A stretch of 64,000 nt of DNA. It comes from Erwinia pyri. GTDB lineage: Bacteria > Pseudomonadota > Gammaproteobacteria > Enterobacterales > Enterobacteriaceae. Within the stretch, counting starts at the first letter, position 1; each line of letters begins with the position of its first letter. Under the pieces are notes generated by a model. It was not told where the DNA came from and ran no database searches. It saw nothing but the letters and a program-made list of their open reading frames with translations. Both the position numbers and the translations under genes were made by a program. The DNA lies in NCBI RefSeq assembly GCF_030758455.1, contig NZ_CP132354.1:118371-182370 (forward strand), written 5' to 3'. Below are positions 10,271-18,894 of the stretch, piece after piece.

Positions 10271-11020
10271 TCAGCCTGAAATCATAGCTTCAATTTCCGC
10301 TTTGCATTTCATCAGAGATACGATGAGAAACTCCTTTTTTTCCTCAAACCGCAGGGACGGCACGGCAACGGAGACAGCATACAACTCGCTCAGGGAAGAC
10401 TGTATATGAACGCTGAGGCCGCATACACCCTGCGCATGTTCTTGATAATCTACTGCATGTCCCGCCTTTCGCACTTTGGCGACTTCAGCAAGAATATCTT
10501 CCACGCTGCTTAATGATTTTTGCGTCCTGATTTCAGGTGTATGGCTATAAAACGATACTATCTGCTCGTCTTCCAGACGGGCAAGCAGCGCTTTTCCCGG
10601 AGCGGTACAGTGGCTAGGGAAAGCGGTTCCAACCGGTGAAATGACACGCAACTCCTGATCGGAAGCATACTGACTGATGAGCAGCGCATGGGCACCACGC
10701 ATAACGCTGAGATCGACGGTTTCCCGCGTCCGGCGCCCCAGCATTTCCATAGGCGTACGCGCCAGAGCAACCACATCCGTATGCGCTGAAGCCGCAAGTC
10801 TTGTCAGCGCAGGACCCAGCCGGATAAAACCTGCCGCACTCAGTAAAAGTTCTTCAGCCTCCAGTGAACTGACCAGCCGGTGTACCGTCGTACGCGGCAT
10901 TCCGGTATAACGCGACAAAGCGGCGATCGTCAGCCCGCGAGGATGTTCTTCAAGCGTCCGCAGCAGCAGAGCTGCCCGAACGATAACACTTGTACCCGAA
11001 TCAGCAGATTTGGCCGGCAT
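10271..11020 (-). CDS. IclR-family transcriptional regulator
   Basis: This 249-residue regulator has an N-terminal winged helix (LLRTLEEHPRGLTIAALSRYTGMPRTTVHRLVSSL) and the IclR effector domain (VDLSVMRGAHALLISQ, FPSHCTAPGKALLA, then GVCGLSVHI). This layout is typical of aromatic- or sugar-catabolism regulators. It diverges from an MFS transporter across 117 bp, so it probably controls the transporter. The inducer cannot be told from sequence. Confidence 0.9.
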   Translation of the reverse strand: MPAKSADSGTSVIVRAALLLRTLEEHPRGLTIAALSRYTGMPRTTVHRLVSSLEAEELLLSAAGFIRLGPALTRLAASAHTDVVALARTPMEMLGRRTRETVDLSVMRGAHALLISQYASDQELRVISPVGTAFPSHCTAPGKALLARLEDEQIVSFYSHTPEIRTQKSLSSVEDILAEVAKVRKAGHAVDYQEHAQGVCGLSVHIQSSLSELYAVSVAVPSLRFEEKKEFLIVSLMKCKAEIEAMISG

Positions 11021-11054
11021 GGAGACTCCTTACTTTCAACTTACATTTTGCGCA

Positions 11055-11115
11055 TTGACATCATCGGATAGAAGTCAGAATACTATATCCGAATGGCGGA
11101 CGCTATCGTCCGAAT
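11055..11115 (+). promoter_or_regulatory. promoter and IclR-type direct repeats for the MFS gene
   Basis: TTGACA at 11055-11060 has a weak -10 (AATACT) 18 bp later. TCCGAAT occurs at 11088-11094 and 11109-11115, 21 bp apart or two helical turns. The region lies between the divergent iclR-like and MFS genes, which makes these candidate regulator sites. Confidence 0.45.
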
Positions 11116-11137
11116 ATCGGTCATTATGGAGCAATTT

Positions 11138-12286
11138 ATGTTACAGATAAATAAAATTGGGGGGGTTACGCTTCTGGCCGTGGCCTGCCTGACAATTATG
11201 GTGGGATGCGTAATCGTGCCGGGACTGACCAGTATTTCTGATGCGCTGAACGTGAAAGGTGCAGAGAGCTGGCTTGTTACCCTACCGTCTCTGGGAGTGG
11301 TGCTGCTTGGACCGCTTGCCGGTAAATTCATCGAGCGGGCGGGGCTTTACAGGGCACTGTGCCTCGGGCTTTTCCTGTACGGCTTGTTAGGTTCAGCCGG
11401 TGCATTTCTTTCCGGTTACATTACAGTCTTTGCCGATCGCTTCCTGCTGGGAGGGGCGACGGCGCTGATCATGACTGCAGGAACGGGTCTGATTTCAGTA
11501 TTTTATAATGGGCCAGAACGTATGAAGATGATTGCGCGGCAGGGTATGTCGATTGAGCTGGGCGGCGTCATATTCCTGTTTATCGGCGGGTTACTTGCCG
11601 CTGCAGGGTGGCGCTGGCCGTTCGCGCTCTATTTATTTGCCTGGCTGATGCTGCTGATGGTACTGATGTTTGTTCCGCGACCTGACAACAGAGCGGAGTC
11701 TGAACAGATTAAAATGGATGTCAGCCAGGGTACCACTTCACCAGCCGTTCTGATGACCTGGGCAGCCGCGCTGATGTCCATGATTGTCTTCTTTACCGCC
11801 ATTGTTGTCTTACCCCTGCACCTGCATAAAATGGGAAACACCGAGTCTCAGACGGGATATTTTCTCTCATTTGTTTCTCTGGTTGCCGTCTGTGGAGCCT
11901 GGCTGATGCCGAAGCTGGTAAGCCGTTACAGTGATTTTTCAACCTTATCCATTGCTTTCGGCTTTTACGCGCTTGCTCATCTGATCTTTGCTTTTGCGTC
12001 TTCCATGCCTTTCCTGATCCCCGGGGGAATCGCACTGGGACTGGGATTCGGTTTTTCCGTTCCCCTGGTAAATCACCTTATTGTCGAGCTCAGCAGTAAC
12101 GCTGTGCGTGGAAGAAATCTGGCACGGCTATCAATGGCTATCTTTCTTGGGCAGTTTTTGTCCGCGTTCATGGCTTATCTTCCGGGTACCACTTCAACCG
12201 TATTTTTATCCGCTGCGGTAATCGGTGCGTTATTTTCATTGTTTATAAAATTTCGCGCGCCGGCCAGAGTCGCATCCAATACATAA
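11138..12286 (+). CDS. MFS transporter
   Basis: This inner-membrane protein of 382 residues has about twelve hydrophobic segments and MFS-type loops (LAGKFIERAGLYRALCLG after TM2, DRFLLGGATALIMTAGTGLI). Its substrate cannot be read from sequence; the IclR neighbour suggests an organic acid, aromatic or sugar-like compound. I start at 11138 (MLQINKIGG) because GGAG lies 6 bases before it; earlier in-frame Mets at 11093 and 11126 lack this. Confidence 0.88.
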   Translation: MLQINKIGGVTLLAVACLTIMVGCVIVPGLTSISDALNVKGAESWLVTLPSLGVVLLGPLAGKFIERAGLYRALCLGLFLYGLLGSAGAFLSGYITVFADRFLLGGATALIMTAGTGLISVFYNGPERMKMIARQGMSIELGGVIFLFIGGLLAAAGWRWPFALYLFAWLMLLMVLMFVPRPDNRAESEQIKMDVSQGTTSPAVLMTWAAALMSMIVFFTAIVVLPLHLHKMGNTESQTGYFLSFVSLVAVCGAWLMPKLVSRYSDFSTLSIAFGFYALAHLIFAFASSMPFLIPGGIALGLGFGFSVPLVNHLIVELSSNAVRGRNLARLSMAIFLGQFLSAFMAYLPGTTSTVFLSAAVIGALFSLFIKFRAPARVASNT

Positions 12287-12300
12287 TTCACCGTCCGGCT

Positions 12301-12681
12301 TCATGTGCCGTCAATGTGGTTACTGATCCAGTCGGTCAGCCTTTCAATATGTGCCGCCGCCTCACGTCCCGGAGCGGTGAGCGCATATTCAGTATGAGGC
12401 GGTAAAACGGGATAAACCTTTCTGTGGACCAGGGACGCGCTTTCGAGTTCCTGCAGCGTTTTTATCAACATTCTGTCGGTAATTCCGCCCATTTTACGTT
12501 TCAGCTCTCCAAAACGATGAGTACCATCCATGAGGGTTATCAGCGTCAGGGTTCCCCACCGGCTTGTCAGGTGACTGAGCAGCCTTCTGGAAGGACACGT
12601 CGCATCAAATGTTTCTCCGTTACGTAACCGGGTCGACAGCACATTTTTTTTTACATCAGCAGGTTCAGAGAATACAGACAT
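12301..12681 (-). CDS. HxlR-family transcriptional regulator
   Basis: This 126-residue winged-helix regulator has CPSRRLLSHLTSRWGTLTLITLMDGTHRFGELKRKMGGITDRML, the typical HxlR core with an N-terminal Cys that in some relatives senses aldehydes or oxidants. It diverges from the MDR oxidoreductase gene at 12761 across 79 bp, the usual arrangement for HxlR (QorR-like) regulators and quinone oxidoreductases. Control of that gene is inferred from position. Confidence 0.9.
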   Translation of the reverse strand: MSVFSEPADVKKNVLSTRLRNGETFDATCPSRRLLSHLTSRWGTLTLITLMDGTHRFGELKRKMGGITDRMLIKTLQELESASLVHRKVYPVLPPHTEYALTAPGREAAAHIERLTDWISNHIDGT

Positions 12682-12760
12682 TTTTGTAGGTACTTATCCT
12701 GGACGTTAAAGAGGGCTAAAGTCATAGTTTACTCTATCGGATACGGGGAAAACCTTCACG

Positions 12761-13768
12761 ATGAAAGCTGTACTCCTTGGCAATGAAGCGGGCGTAGATA
12801 ATATCGCCTTTACAGACGTTACCGATCCGGGCCAGCCATGCAAAGGTGAAATACGCGTCCGCATTCATAATGTCTCGCTTAACTTTCACGATTACAACGT
12901 CGCTGCGGGTACCCTGCCCGCGCAGGCGGGTCGTATCCTGATGTCTGACGGCGCTGGAACCGTCGAAAGCGTCGGAGAAGGCGTCACAGATTTTCAACCC
13001 GGGGATGCGGTGGTATCAACATTTTTTCCGGACTGGGACAAAGGAGAGTGCCCACTCGCCGGTTTCAGCCGAACGCCCGGAGACGGCATTGATGGATATG
13101 CCACGGAATACGTTGTCCGTCCCGCCCGTTTCTTCACGCATTCCCCCGCAGGATGGACGCATGCCGAGGCGTCAACGCTCCCTACCGCAGCACTGACGGC
13201 CTGGCGGGCTTTGATTACCGAAGGCGATCTGCGCCCGGGGGAAGATGTTCTTATCCTGGGCACCGGGGGCGTATCCGTTTTTGCCCTGCAGCTAGCAAAA
13301 ATGACCGGAGCCCGGGTCTGGGGCACGTCTTCCTCTGAAGAAAAAATGGCCTGGCTGCGTGATCAGGGTGTTGCCGGTGTAGTTAATTATCGTAAAGAGC
13401 CGCATTGGGGTAAAAAAATCTTCGAGCTCACCGGTGGACGGGGGGTTGATCATGTAATTGAAATTGGCGGCCCCGGCACGCTGGCTCAGTCAATTGCCGC
13501 AGCGCGCATAGGCGGCCGGATTACGCTTATTGGCGTATTTACCGGCATTGCCGGAGAAGTCCCTACGGCGGCAATAATGAGCAAGCAGCTAACCGTCCGG
13601 GGCATCACCGTTGGAAGCCGTGAGCATCAGAAAGAGATGATCCGCGCTTTTGAAGCCTCTGATGTACGTCCCGTTATTGATAAAGTTTTGCCGCTCGGGG
13701 AGCTGCAGGACGCATTCCGGCATCAGCTTGCCGGTAAGCATACGGGTAAAATTGTCATAGAGATTTAA
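12761..13768 (+). CDS. zinc-independent MDR-family NAD(P)-dependent alcohol dehydrogenase / quinone oxidoreductase
   Basis: This 335-residue protein has a GroES-like N-terminal half and a Rossmann half with the nucleotide motif ILGTGGVSVFALQLAKMTGA near residues 165-185. LNFHDYNVAAG and GRILMSDGAGTVESVGEGV fit the MDR quinone-reductase/dehydrogenase branch. The usual Cys ligands for structural zinc are not evident. The product ends GKHTGKIVIEI. The divergent HxlR gene probably regulates it, perhaps in response to an aldehyde or quinone. A hairpin terminator follows. Confidence 0.9.
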   Translation: MKAVLLGNEAGVDNIAFTDVTDPGQPCKGEIRVRIHNVSLNFHDYNVAAGTLPAQAGRILMSDGAGTVESVGEGVTDFQPGDAVVSTFFPDWDKGECPLAGFSRTPGDGIDGYATEYVVRPARFFTHSPAGWTHAEASTLPTAALTAWRALITEGDLRPGEDVLILGTGGVSVFALQLAKMTGARVWGTSSSEEKMAWLRDQGVAGVVNYRKEPHWGKKIFELTGGRGVDHVIEIGGPGTLAQSIAAARIGGRITLIGVFTGIAGEVPTAAIMSKQLTVRGITVGSREHQKEMIRAFEASDVRPVIDKVLPLGELQDAFRHQLAGKHTGKIVIEI

Positions 13769-13776
13769 CAAGTCAG

Positions 13777-13799
13777 GCCAGCGGAAGCTGGCTTTTTTT
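13777..13799 (+). terminator. rho-independent terminator after the MDR gene
   Basis: GCCAGC-GGAA-GCTGGC is followed by seven T residues. This is a textbook terminator 8 bp after the stop codon. Confidence 0.9.
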
Positions 13800-13868
13800 G
13801 CACAAAATGCGGCATGGATCGTGGTCCGGCAACAAGCAGATTGACTTGTAAACGATCCGCTTTAGAAT

Positions 13869-13890
13869 TAAATCATCAATTGATGATTTA
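13869..13890. promoter_or_regulatory. TetR-type operator before the CocE-like gene
   Basis: TAAATCATCAA followed by TTGATGATTTA is a perfect 22-bp palindrome, starting about 30 bp before the hydrolase start. The core ATCATC-N2-TTGATGAT recurs in the palindrome at 16688-16715 before the GH1 gene. The tetR-like gene between them is the obvious candidate to bind both. Confidence 0.75.
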
Positions 13891-13901
13891 AAGAGGGTGT
13901 G

Positions 13902-15887
13902 ATGAATAAAGTGAAACCAGCTGGCCCGGAAGTTTCACGACGCTCGCTACTGGCGGGTGCAGTGGGAATGGCCGTTACACATATGATGATGCCGCGACTG
14001 GCATTTGCTCAGAGCGGCAGTACAAACGGGAATCGTATCGTGCAAAATACAAAAATTTATGGCGACAGCGCTTATTCTGTCTGGTATCGGCGTCCGCTGC
14101 CTCTTAATGCTCCCCGCGCTCGCTATCCCGGATTTTCTCCCGGCACGACTCTGCTAAAAAAAGGGACCATCCGGCGTGAGGGGGCAAAACCACTGCCCTG
14201 TGACATCATTTTTGAGCGGGACGTTGCGCTTAAAATGCGTGACGGTACAACCATTTATACGGATGTATTCCGCCCGGTAGCGGAAGGGAAATACCCGGCC
14301 CTGGTAGCATGGAGTCCCTATGGAAAAGAGATAGGCGGTCAGTGGCTGGATGATATACACGAGCGCTCCGGCGTGCCGCTGGAGTGGGTCTCAGAACTTC
14401 AGAAGTTTGAAGGCCCCGATCCGGCTTTCTGGGTCAACGAAGGATACGTTATTCTGAATCCAGATCCACGTGGGGCTTATAAATCTGAAGGTCATATCTC
14501 TTACTGGGGACGGCAGCTGGCTGAAGACGGTTATGATTTTATTGAATGGGCCGCGCAGCAGTCCTGGTCAAGTGGAAAAGTGGGGATGGCAGGAAACTCC
14601 TGGCTTGCCGTCTCGCAGTGGTTTATTGCAGCCGAGCAGCCTCCTCATCTCACGGCTATCGCGCCCTGGGAAGGGTTTGTCGATCATTTCAGAGAGACGG
14701 GCAATCGTGGAGGAATACCTGCGCCAGCATTTCCTGAAGTCATACTGAAATCTTTCGCCGGTGAGAACCTTGTCGAAGATCAGCCCCGGATGATAGTGGA
14801 AAAACAGCTGATGGATGCCTACTGGGAAGACAAAAAGGCAAGGCTTGAGCGTATCAGCATCCCGGCGTACGTTGTCGCAAGCTATACCAATCACGCTCAT
14901 ACCCACGGATCGTTTGCCGGTTACCGTCAGATAGCTTCAGAAGAAAAATGGCTGCGGGTTAATAACACAAACGAATGGCTGGATTTTTATACGCCCGCCT
15001 ATTCGCAGGAGCTTCTGGCATTTTTTGACCATTATCTCAAGGGCCATAACAATGGCTGGGAAAACACCCCTCGCGTGCGTATCTGCGTCCTGGATGACGG
15101 CGGTACAGATATTGTTGACCGGACTGAAGACAGCTGGCCACTGCCCCATACTCAGCTGAAAAAAATGTTTATTACTTCCGGCGCGCAGCTCAGCCCTCTG
15201 GGTCAGAACATACCGGCGTCTCTGTCCTATGACGTTTCCGGTGAAGGAAAAACGGAGCTTCACTTTACCTTCACGCAGGATACAGAGCTCACAGGCTACA
15301 TGAAACTGAAGCTCTGGGTTGAAGCCCAGGGGGCTGATGATATGGAGCTTGAGGTTGGCGTTGAGAAACGAAGTAAAGACGGAAAACCGTTTGAACGTCT
15401 GCTGGGAGAAGGCGTGAAAGGACCGGTGGTCGCATCCGGTCTACTGAGGGTTTCCCAGCGCGCGCTTGATCCCAAGCTGTCAACTGAAACAGAGCCATTC
15501 CACACGCACACCCGTGAAGAGAAGCTGCACGCTGGGGAGATTGTACCTGTGGAAATAGGTATCTGGCCGATGAGCATGCTTTATCATGCAGGTGAAAAAC
15601 TGGTGCTGACCATTGCCGCACACCGCCCAATACCCACAAGTATTGACATGGGGTTTGGCTCTGCCGTCATTGAACTGCCAGCTTCCGGAGGAACCTTTAT
15701 GCCAGGTGAGAAAATTAAACGTATTTCCCTCGGCGGTCCGGCGTCAACGCTTCTGCCATTTGTCAGTGAACAGCAGGTAGCTACCCCGGTGAGCCGGAAT
15801 GCAGGCCGGCATATCATTCATTTTGGTGGAAAATATGACAGTTACCTTCAGATCCCGGTTGTGAGTAAAATGGGCATGGTATTTTGA
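13902..15887 (+). CDS. Tat-exported CocE/NonD family hydrolase
   Basis: This 661-residue alpha/beta hydrolase resembles cocaine esterase and X-Pro dipeptidyl peptidases. The N-terminus has a twin-arginine signal (SRRSLLAGAVGMAVTHMMM, with R13-R14 and a likely cut after AFA). The nucleophile is probably S233 in GMAGNSWLAVSQ. The C-terminal jelly-roll region (residues about 430-640) is typical of CocE/NonD. The likely substrate is an ester or acyl-amide outside the cytoplasm. I start at the ATG at 13902, after AGAGGG; an in-frame GTG precedes it by one codon. The operator palindrome just upstream ties it to the TetR gene. Confidence 0.9.
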   Translation: MNKVKPAGPEVSRRSLLAGAVGMAVTHMMMPRLAFAQSGSTNGNRIVQNTKIYGDSAYSVWYRRPLPLNAPRARYPGFSPGTTLLKKGTIRREGAKPLPCDIIFERDVALKMRDGTTIYTDVFRPVAEGKYPALVAWSPYGKEIGGQWLDDIHERSGVPLEWVSELQKFEGPDPAFWVNEGYVILNPDPRGAYKSEGHISYWGRQLAEDGYDFIEWAAQQSWSSGKVGMAGNSWLAVSQWFIAAEQPPHLTAIAPWEGFVDHFRETGNRGGIPAPAFPEVILKSFAGENLVEDQPRMIVEKQLMDAYWEDKKARLERISIPAYVVASYTNHAHTHGSFAGYRQIASEEKWLRVNNTNEWLDFYTPAYSQELLAFFDHYLKGHNNGWENTPRVRICVLDDGGTDIVDRTEDSWPLPHTQLKKMFITSGAQLSPLGQNIPASLSYDVSGEGKTELHFTFTQDTELTGYMKLKLWVEAQGADDMELEVGVEKRSKDGKPFERLLGEGVKGPVVASGLLRVSQRALDPKLSTETEPFHTHTREEKLHAGEIVPVEIGIWPMSMLYHAGEKLVLTIAAHRPIPTSIDMGFGSAVIELPASGGTFMPGEKIKRISLGGPASTLLPFVSEQQVATPVSRNAGRHIIHFGGKYDSYLQIPVVSKMGMVF

Positions 15888-15895
15888 TCAGTAAA

Positions 15896-15919
15896 AAGCA
15901 CCGGCCTGGTCCGGTGCTT
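15896..15919. terminator. hairpin between the CocE-like and tetR genes
   Basis: AAGCACCGG-CCTGGT-CCGGTGCTT forms a perfect 9-bp stem directly after the hydrolase stop. There is no long U-run on the plus strand, so it may only attenuate transcription into tetR. Confidence 0.6.
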
Positions 15920-15936
15920 ATCAAAAACGGAATCAC

Positions 15937-16584
15937 ATGAGCTCACAAGAAAGCAGACCTTCAGTACGGGGTCGCCGCCCCGGCGGGGCAGTATCAGGGC
16001 GGGATGCGCTTCTTCCCGTAGCTACACGTTTTTTTTCACAAAATGGTTATGACGGTACATCTTTACGAAAAATCGCAGCTGAAGCCGGTGTGGATATGGC
16101 TCTGGTGGCGCGCCTTTTCGGTTCAAAATCCGATCTCTGGAATGCGGTTCTTGAACATCTGCTGGATAAGCAACGGCATCATCTTGAAGAAATCAGTGCA
16201 ATTGAACACTCGTTCAGTATCAATCCAGCTGAAGGGTTTCGCCGGTTTATCCGCCACCTGACCGCTATCAGCGTGGAAATTCCAGAGTTTCCCTCGCTGC
16301 TGCTGAACGAGGCGGCGAGGGGCGACGAACGGCTTGAATACCTTCTCCTGCATCTGGTTACGCCGTTTCGTGACAGCTGTCTGCCCGTCATCAGACTGGC
16401 GATGGAGAAAGGCATCATCAGAAGTAATCAACCCTCGCTGACTTTTGCATTAATGATTTCAGCAATTTCGTTGCCTTTGATCACTCCAGGTCTGATCGAT
16501 CCGGATGCCCCTCAATCCACCTCTCTTTCCTCTGATATTGCTGATGAGGCTATACGTCTGTTCGTTGTCTCTGAACATTCCTGA
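15937..16584 (+). CDS. TetR-family transcriptional regulator
   Basis: This 215-residue protein has an N-terminal TetR helix-turn-helix (ARDALLPVATRFFSQNGYDGT-type region, SLRKIAAEAGVDMALVARLFGSKSDLW) and a ligand-binding C-terminal domain of the TetR_C/CecR-like kind. A basic stretch (SVRGRRPGG) precedes the DNA-binding domain. It lies between the CocE-like hydrolase and the GH1 gene, each preceded by an ATCATC-N2-TTGATGAT palindrome, so it probably represses both. Its ligand is unknown. Confidence 0.9.
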   Translation: MSSQESRPSVRGRRPGGAVSGRDALLPVATRFFSQNGYDGTSLRKIAAEAGVDMALVARLFGSKSDLWNAVLEHLLDKQRHHLEEISAIEHSFSINPAEGFRRFIRHLTAISVEIPEFPSLLLNEAARGDERLEYLLLHLVTPFRDSCLPVIRLAMEKGIIRSNQPSLTFALMISAISLPLITPGLIDPDAPQSTSLSSDIADEAIRLFVVSEHS

Positions 16585-16687
16585 ACCACTGACCTGTCGC
16601 ATAAGTGCGCCATGCTTTTAGCAGGTGGCGTCTCAAAGAGACCGGCGATGTATGCAGGCAAACCCGTAAAAAAGAAAACGCTCACGC

Positions 16688-16715
16688 AATATATCATCTG
16701 TTGATGATATATTGC
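16688..16715. promoter_or_regulatory. TetR-type operator before the GH1 gene
   Basis: CAATATATCATC and GATGATATATTG form perfect 12-bp arms around TGTT. The core matches the palindrome at 13869-13890. It lies 89 bp before the GH1 start. Confidence 0.72.
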
Positions 16716-16803
16716 TGCTATACATGATGCCCGTCCCGGTTTTACCCGTCGGGACATCATAAAATTTTTCGTTAGCCTGATTATGTCAAAAGAGGAGTAA
16801 GCG

Positions 16804-18270
16804 ATGAAAAACGGAATGCTGGCGTTAGGTATGACTGCAGTGATGAACATGGCCACTGCAGCTGACGTTCCTGATAATTTTCTGTGGGGGGCAGCTTCTG
16901 CTGCCTATCAGGTTGAGGGAGCAACAAATAAAGACGGTAAAGGCCGGTCTGTATGGGATTACTATCTTGATGAGAAGCACCTGGCCGGCCCCGGCATATC
17001 GGGGAGCGTTGCTATAAACTTTTACGACCGTGATCAGTACCTAAAAGATATCCAGCTGTTTAAAGAGCTCGGGCTGAACAGCTACCGCTTCTCTATCGCC
17101 TGGACACGTATTATCCCGGACGGGCAGGGGCCCGTAAATCTGAGTGCGGTTGCGCACTATCGGCAGTTCATTACCGACTTAGAGGCTGCTGGAATAAAGC
17201 CTCTGGTAACTCTGTACCACTGGGATATGCCTGAGTCGCTGTCTGCTGCGGGAGGATGGGAAAACCGGGAGTCGGTGGAATGGTTTCAACGTTATGCTGA
17301 GGTTATCTTTGCTAACTTCTCCGATCAGGTTGACCAGTTTGTACTGATTAATGAACCAACCGTTGAAGTTGCAACAAAAATCATGGCCGAGAAGCGGCTG
17401 AAAGGTGAGGAGCTTACACTCCCTCCTATTGTTCCTGCTGGTCCCTATCTCGAAACTTCCCTGAAGTCCTATAACCATATTCTGCTGGCCTCCGCAGCAG
17501 CAGCGGAGAGTTTTAAAGTAAAAGGCTACAAAGGCCGGCTAGGAATTGCTCTGCCATTTTTCCCGGTACTGACGACAGAGAACGCATCGGATGAAGACAA
17601 AGCTGATGCCAGACTTGTTGACGGCATTCTTAATCGCTGGTTCCTTGATGCCATGTACAAAGGAAGCTATCCGGCCGATGTACTCAAGCTGGCAGCAGAC
17701 CGACACCTGAATATTGACGTCCAGCCCGGAGATGCAGAACGCATTCATGATGCGGGCTTGGGTTTTCTGGGCATTAATTACTATGCACCTTTCTTTATTC
17801 GCCATCAGAAAAATGCTTCAGAAGTCTATTCGCCCGAAATAATCTTCCCGAAAAATGAAAAGCTCGCCTTCAATGGCGCAGTAAGACCCGATCAGTTTTC
17901 CGCCCTGCTTGAGCGCGTGCGTGATGAGTACGGCAATCCACCGGTCATCATTACAGAAAATGGTGCAGGGTTTGAGGGTGAAGATCAGTTGACGAATGGA
18001 AAAGTGAACGATGTAAACCGCTGCCTGTATCTGGTAGACCACATCCATGCAATGAAGGAGTCGATTGCAAGGGGCGCTAATGTACAGGGTTATCACGTCT
18101 GGTCCAGTCATGACAATCTGGAATGGTTGAGTGGCTATAAAAGCCGCTTTGGCATGATATACGTGGACTATTATACCCAGAAGCGTACACCAAAACTCAG
18201 TGCGGAAATCTATGGAAAAATCATCCGCGGTGAAAATATCCGCGATGCTGACTGTAAAGCGGCAAACTAA
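16804..18270 (+). CDS. exported glycoside hydrolase family 1 beta-glucosidase
   Basis: This 488-residue GH1 enzyme hydrolyses beta-glucosides or related glycosides. Family marks are NFLWGAASAAYQVEGA near residue 25, the acid/base E184 in INEP and the nucleophile E385 in ITENGAG. Near the C-terminus it reads HVWSSHDNLEWLSGYKSRFGM. Before the catalytic domain there is a short hydrophobic N-terminus ending ATAAD that could be a Sec signal peptide, unusual because bacterial GH1 enzymes are mostly cytoplasmic. AGGAG precedes the start. No PTS or transporter gene adjoins it, consistent with hydrolysis outside the cytoplasm. Shared operators link it to the CocE-like enzyme. Confidence 0.92.
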   Translation: MKNGMLALGMTAVMNMATAADVPDNFLWGAASAAYQVEGATNKDGKGRSVWDYYLDEKHLAGPGISGSVAINFYDRDQYLKDIQLFKELGLNSYRFSIAWTRIIPDGQGPVNLSAVAHYRQFITDLEAAGIKPLVTLYHWDMPESLSAAGGWENRESVEWFQRYAEVIFANFSDQVDQFVLINEPTVEVATKIMAEKRLKGEELTLPPIVPAGPYLETSLKSYNHILLASAAAAESFKVKGYKGRLGIALPFFPVLTTENASDEDKADARLVDGILNRWFLDAMYKGSYPADVLKLAADRHLNIDVQPGDAERIHDAGLGFLGINYYAPFFIRHQKNASEVYSPEIIFPKNEKLAFNGAVRPDQFSALLERVRDEYGNPPVIITENGAGFEGEDQLTNGKVNDVNRCLYLVDHIHAMKESIARGANVQGYHVWSSHDNLEWLSGYKSRFGMIYVDYYTQKRTPKLSAEIYGKIIRGENIRDADCKAAN

Positions 18271-18295
18271 CTTCTGAATCGAAAGCATTCTGTTA

Positions 18296-18316
18296 GCCTG
18301 GCTTGGTCAGCCAGGC
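18296..18316 (+). terminator. hairpin after the GH1 gene
   Basis: GCCTGGCT-TGGTC-AGCCAGGC makes an 8-bp perfect stem 25 bp after the stop. Only a weak T-containing tail follows, so it is a probable but not certain terminator. Confidence 0.6.
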
Positions 18317-18448
18317 ATTGATTAAAATTAACTGAGTCTGATGAGCTGTAGCTTATTGTGAGCAGTTTCTGATGAAGGTCCGCTCCTCGCTGAAAGCTGC
18401 CTGTCAAAGTGGTCAAGCTTTACCACAGCTCAGACGTATAAAAAAACC

Positions 18449-18488
18449 ACCTTAACGTACAATAATTTTCGATATCCAAACTGACCCC
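18449..18488. repeat. right terminal inverted repeat of the Tn3-family element
   Basis: It is the exact reverse complement of 630-669 over 40 bp and is followed by TAAAA at 18489-18493. The inner sequence, about 18395-18448, is similar to the solitary Tn3 end at 29635-29740. Confidence 0.95.
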
Positions 18489-18804
18489 TAAAAGATCGGG
18501 CAATATATAGTTCGCGGAACCCAACATCTTCATCTTCCTTTGCCCACTCCCGATAACCCTCACCGCTGACTGAAACCTTCTCAGCGCATTCATCACGATC
18601 ACATTCCAGGATGCAGGAAAATACAAACTTAACTTTGTCCGGGTGAAAATCATCCGGATCATCAAAATCCCGGGTCTTTGCAGTTTTATAACTTTTAAAC
18701 GTATCACGTATAATTCTGAGTGACTGGTTTAAACAGGACGGGCAGCGCCAGTCCGGGCATTTACTTTTAGTGAAAGGAGCATACGGTGGAGGGGATTGCT
18801 TCAT
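18489..18804 (-). pseudogene. DUF4145 protein, N-terminal part, split by Tn3-family insertion
   Basis: This is the 5' part of the split gene: the start at 18804 follows AAGGA and the frame runs 105 codons to the transposon end. A Cys-pair (CPDWRCPSC) and a second Cys region (SCILECDRDEC) look like the zinc-ribbon that often precedes DUF4145. The frame continues after excision at 624. The gene would have been transcribed after the resD-like gene on the same strand. Transcription now stops in, or reads into, the transposon. Confidence 0.88.
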
Positions 18805-18859
18805 TCGATATCCTTGCTGATTCTTCCTTACGGAATCCGTTTCGGTGCTGAATTATGTC

Positions 18860-18886
18860 ATACATATGAAATACACATGGAATACA
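18860..18886. promoter_or_regulatory. AATACA repeats upstream of the DUF4145 gene
   Basis: Three ATACA units begin at 18860, 18871 and 18882, each 11 bp apart, just upstream of the DUF4145 start and at the 3' end of the resD-like gene. They belong to the backbone-wide repeat set. Confidence 0.6.
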
Positions 18887-18894
18887 AAAGTCAT

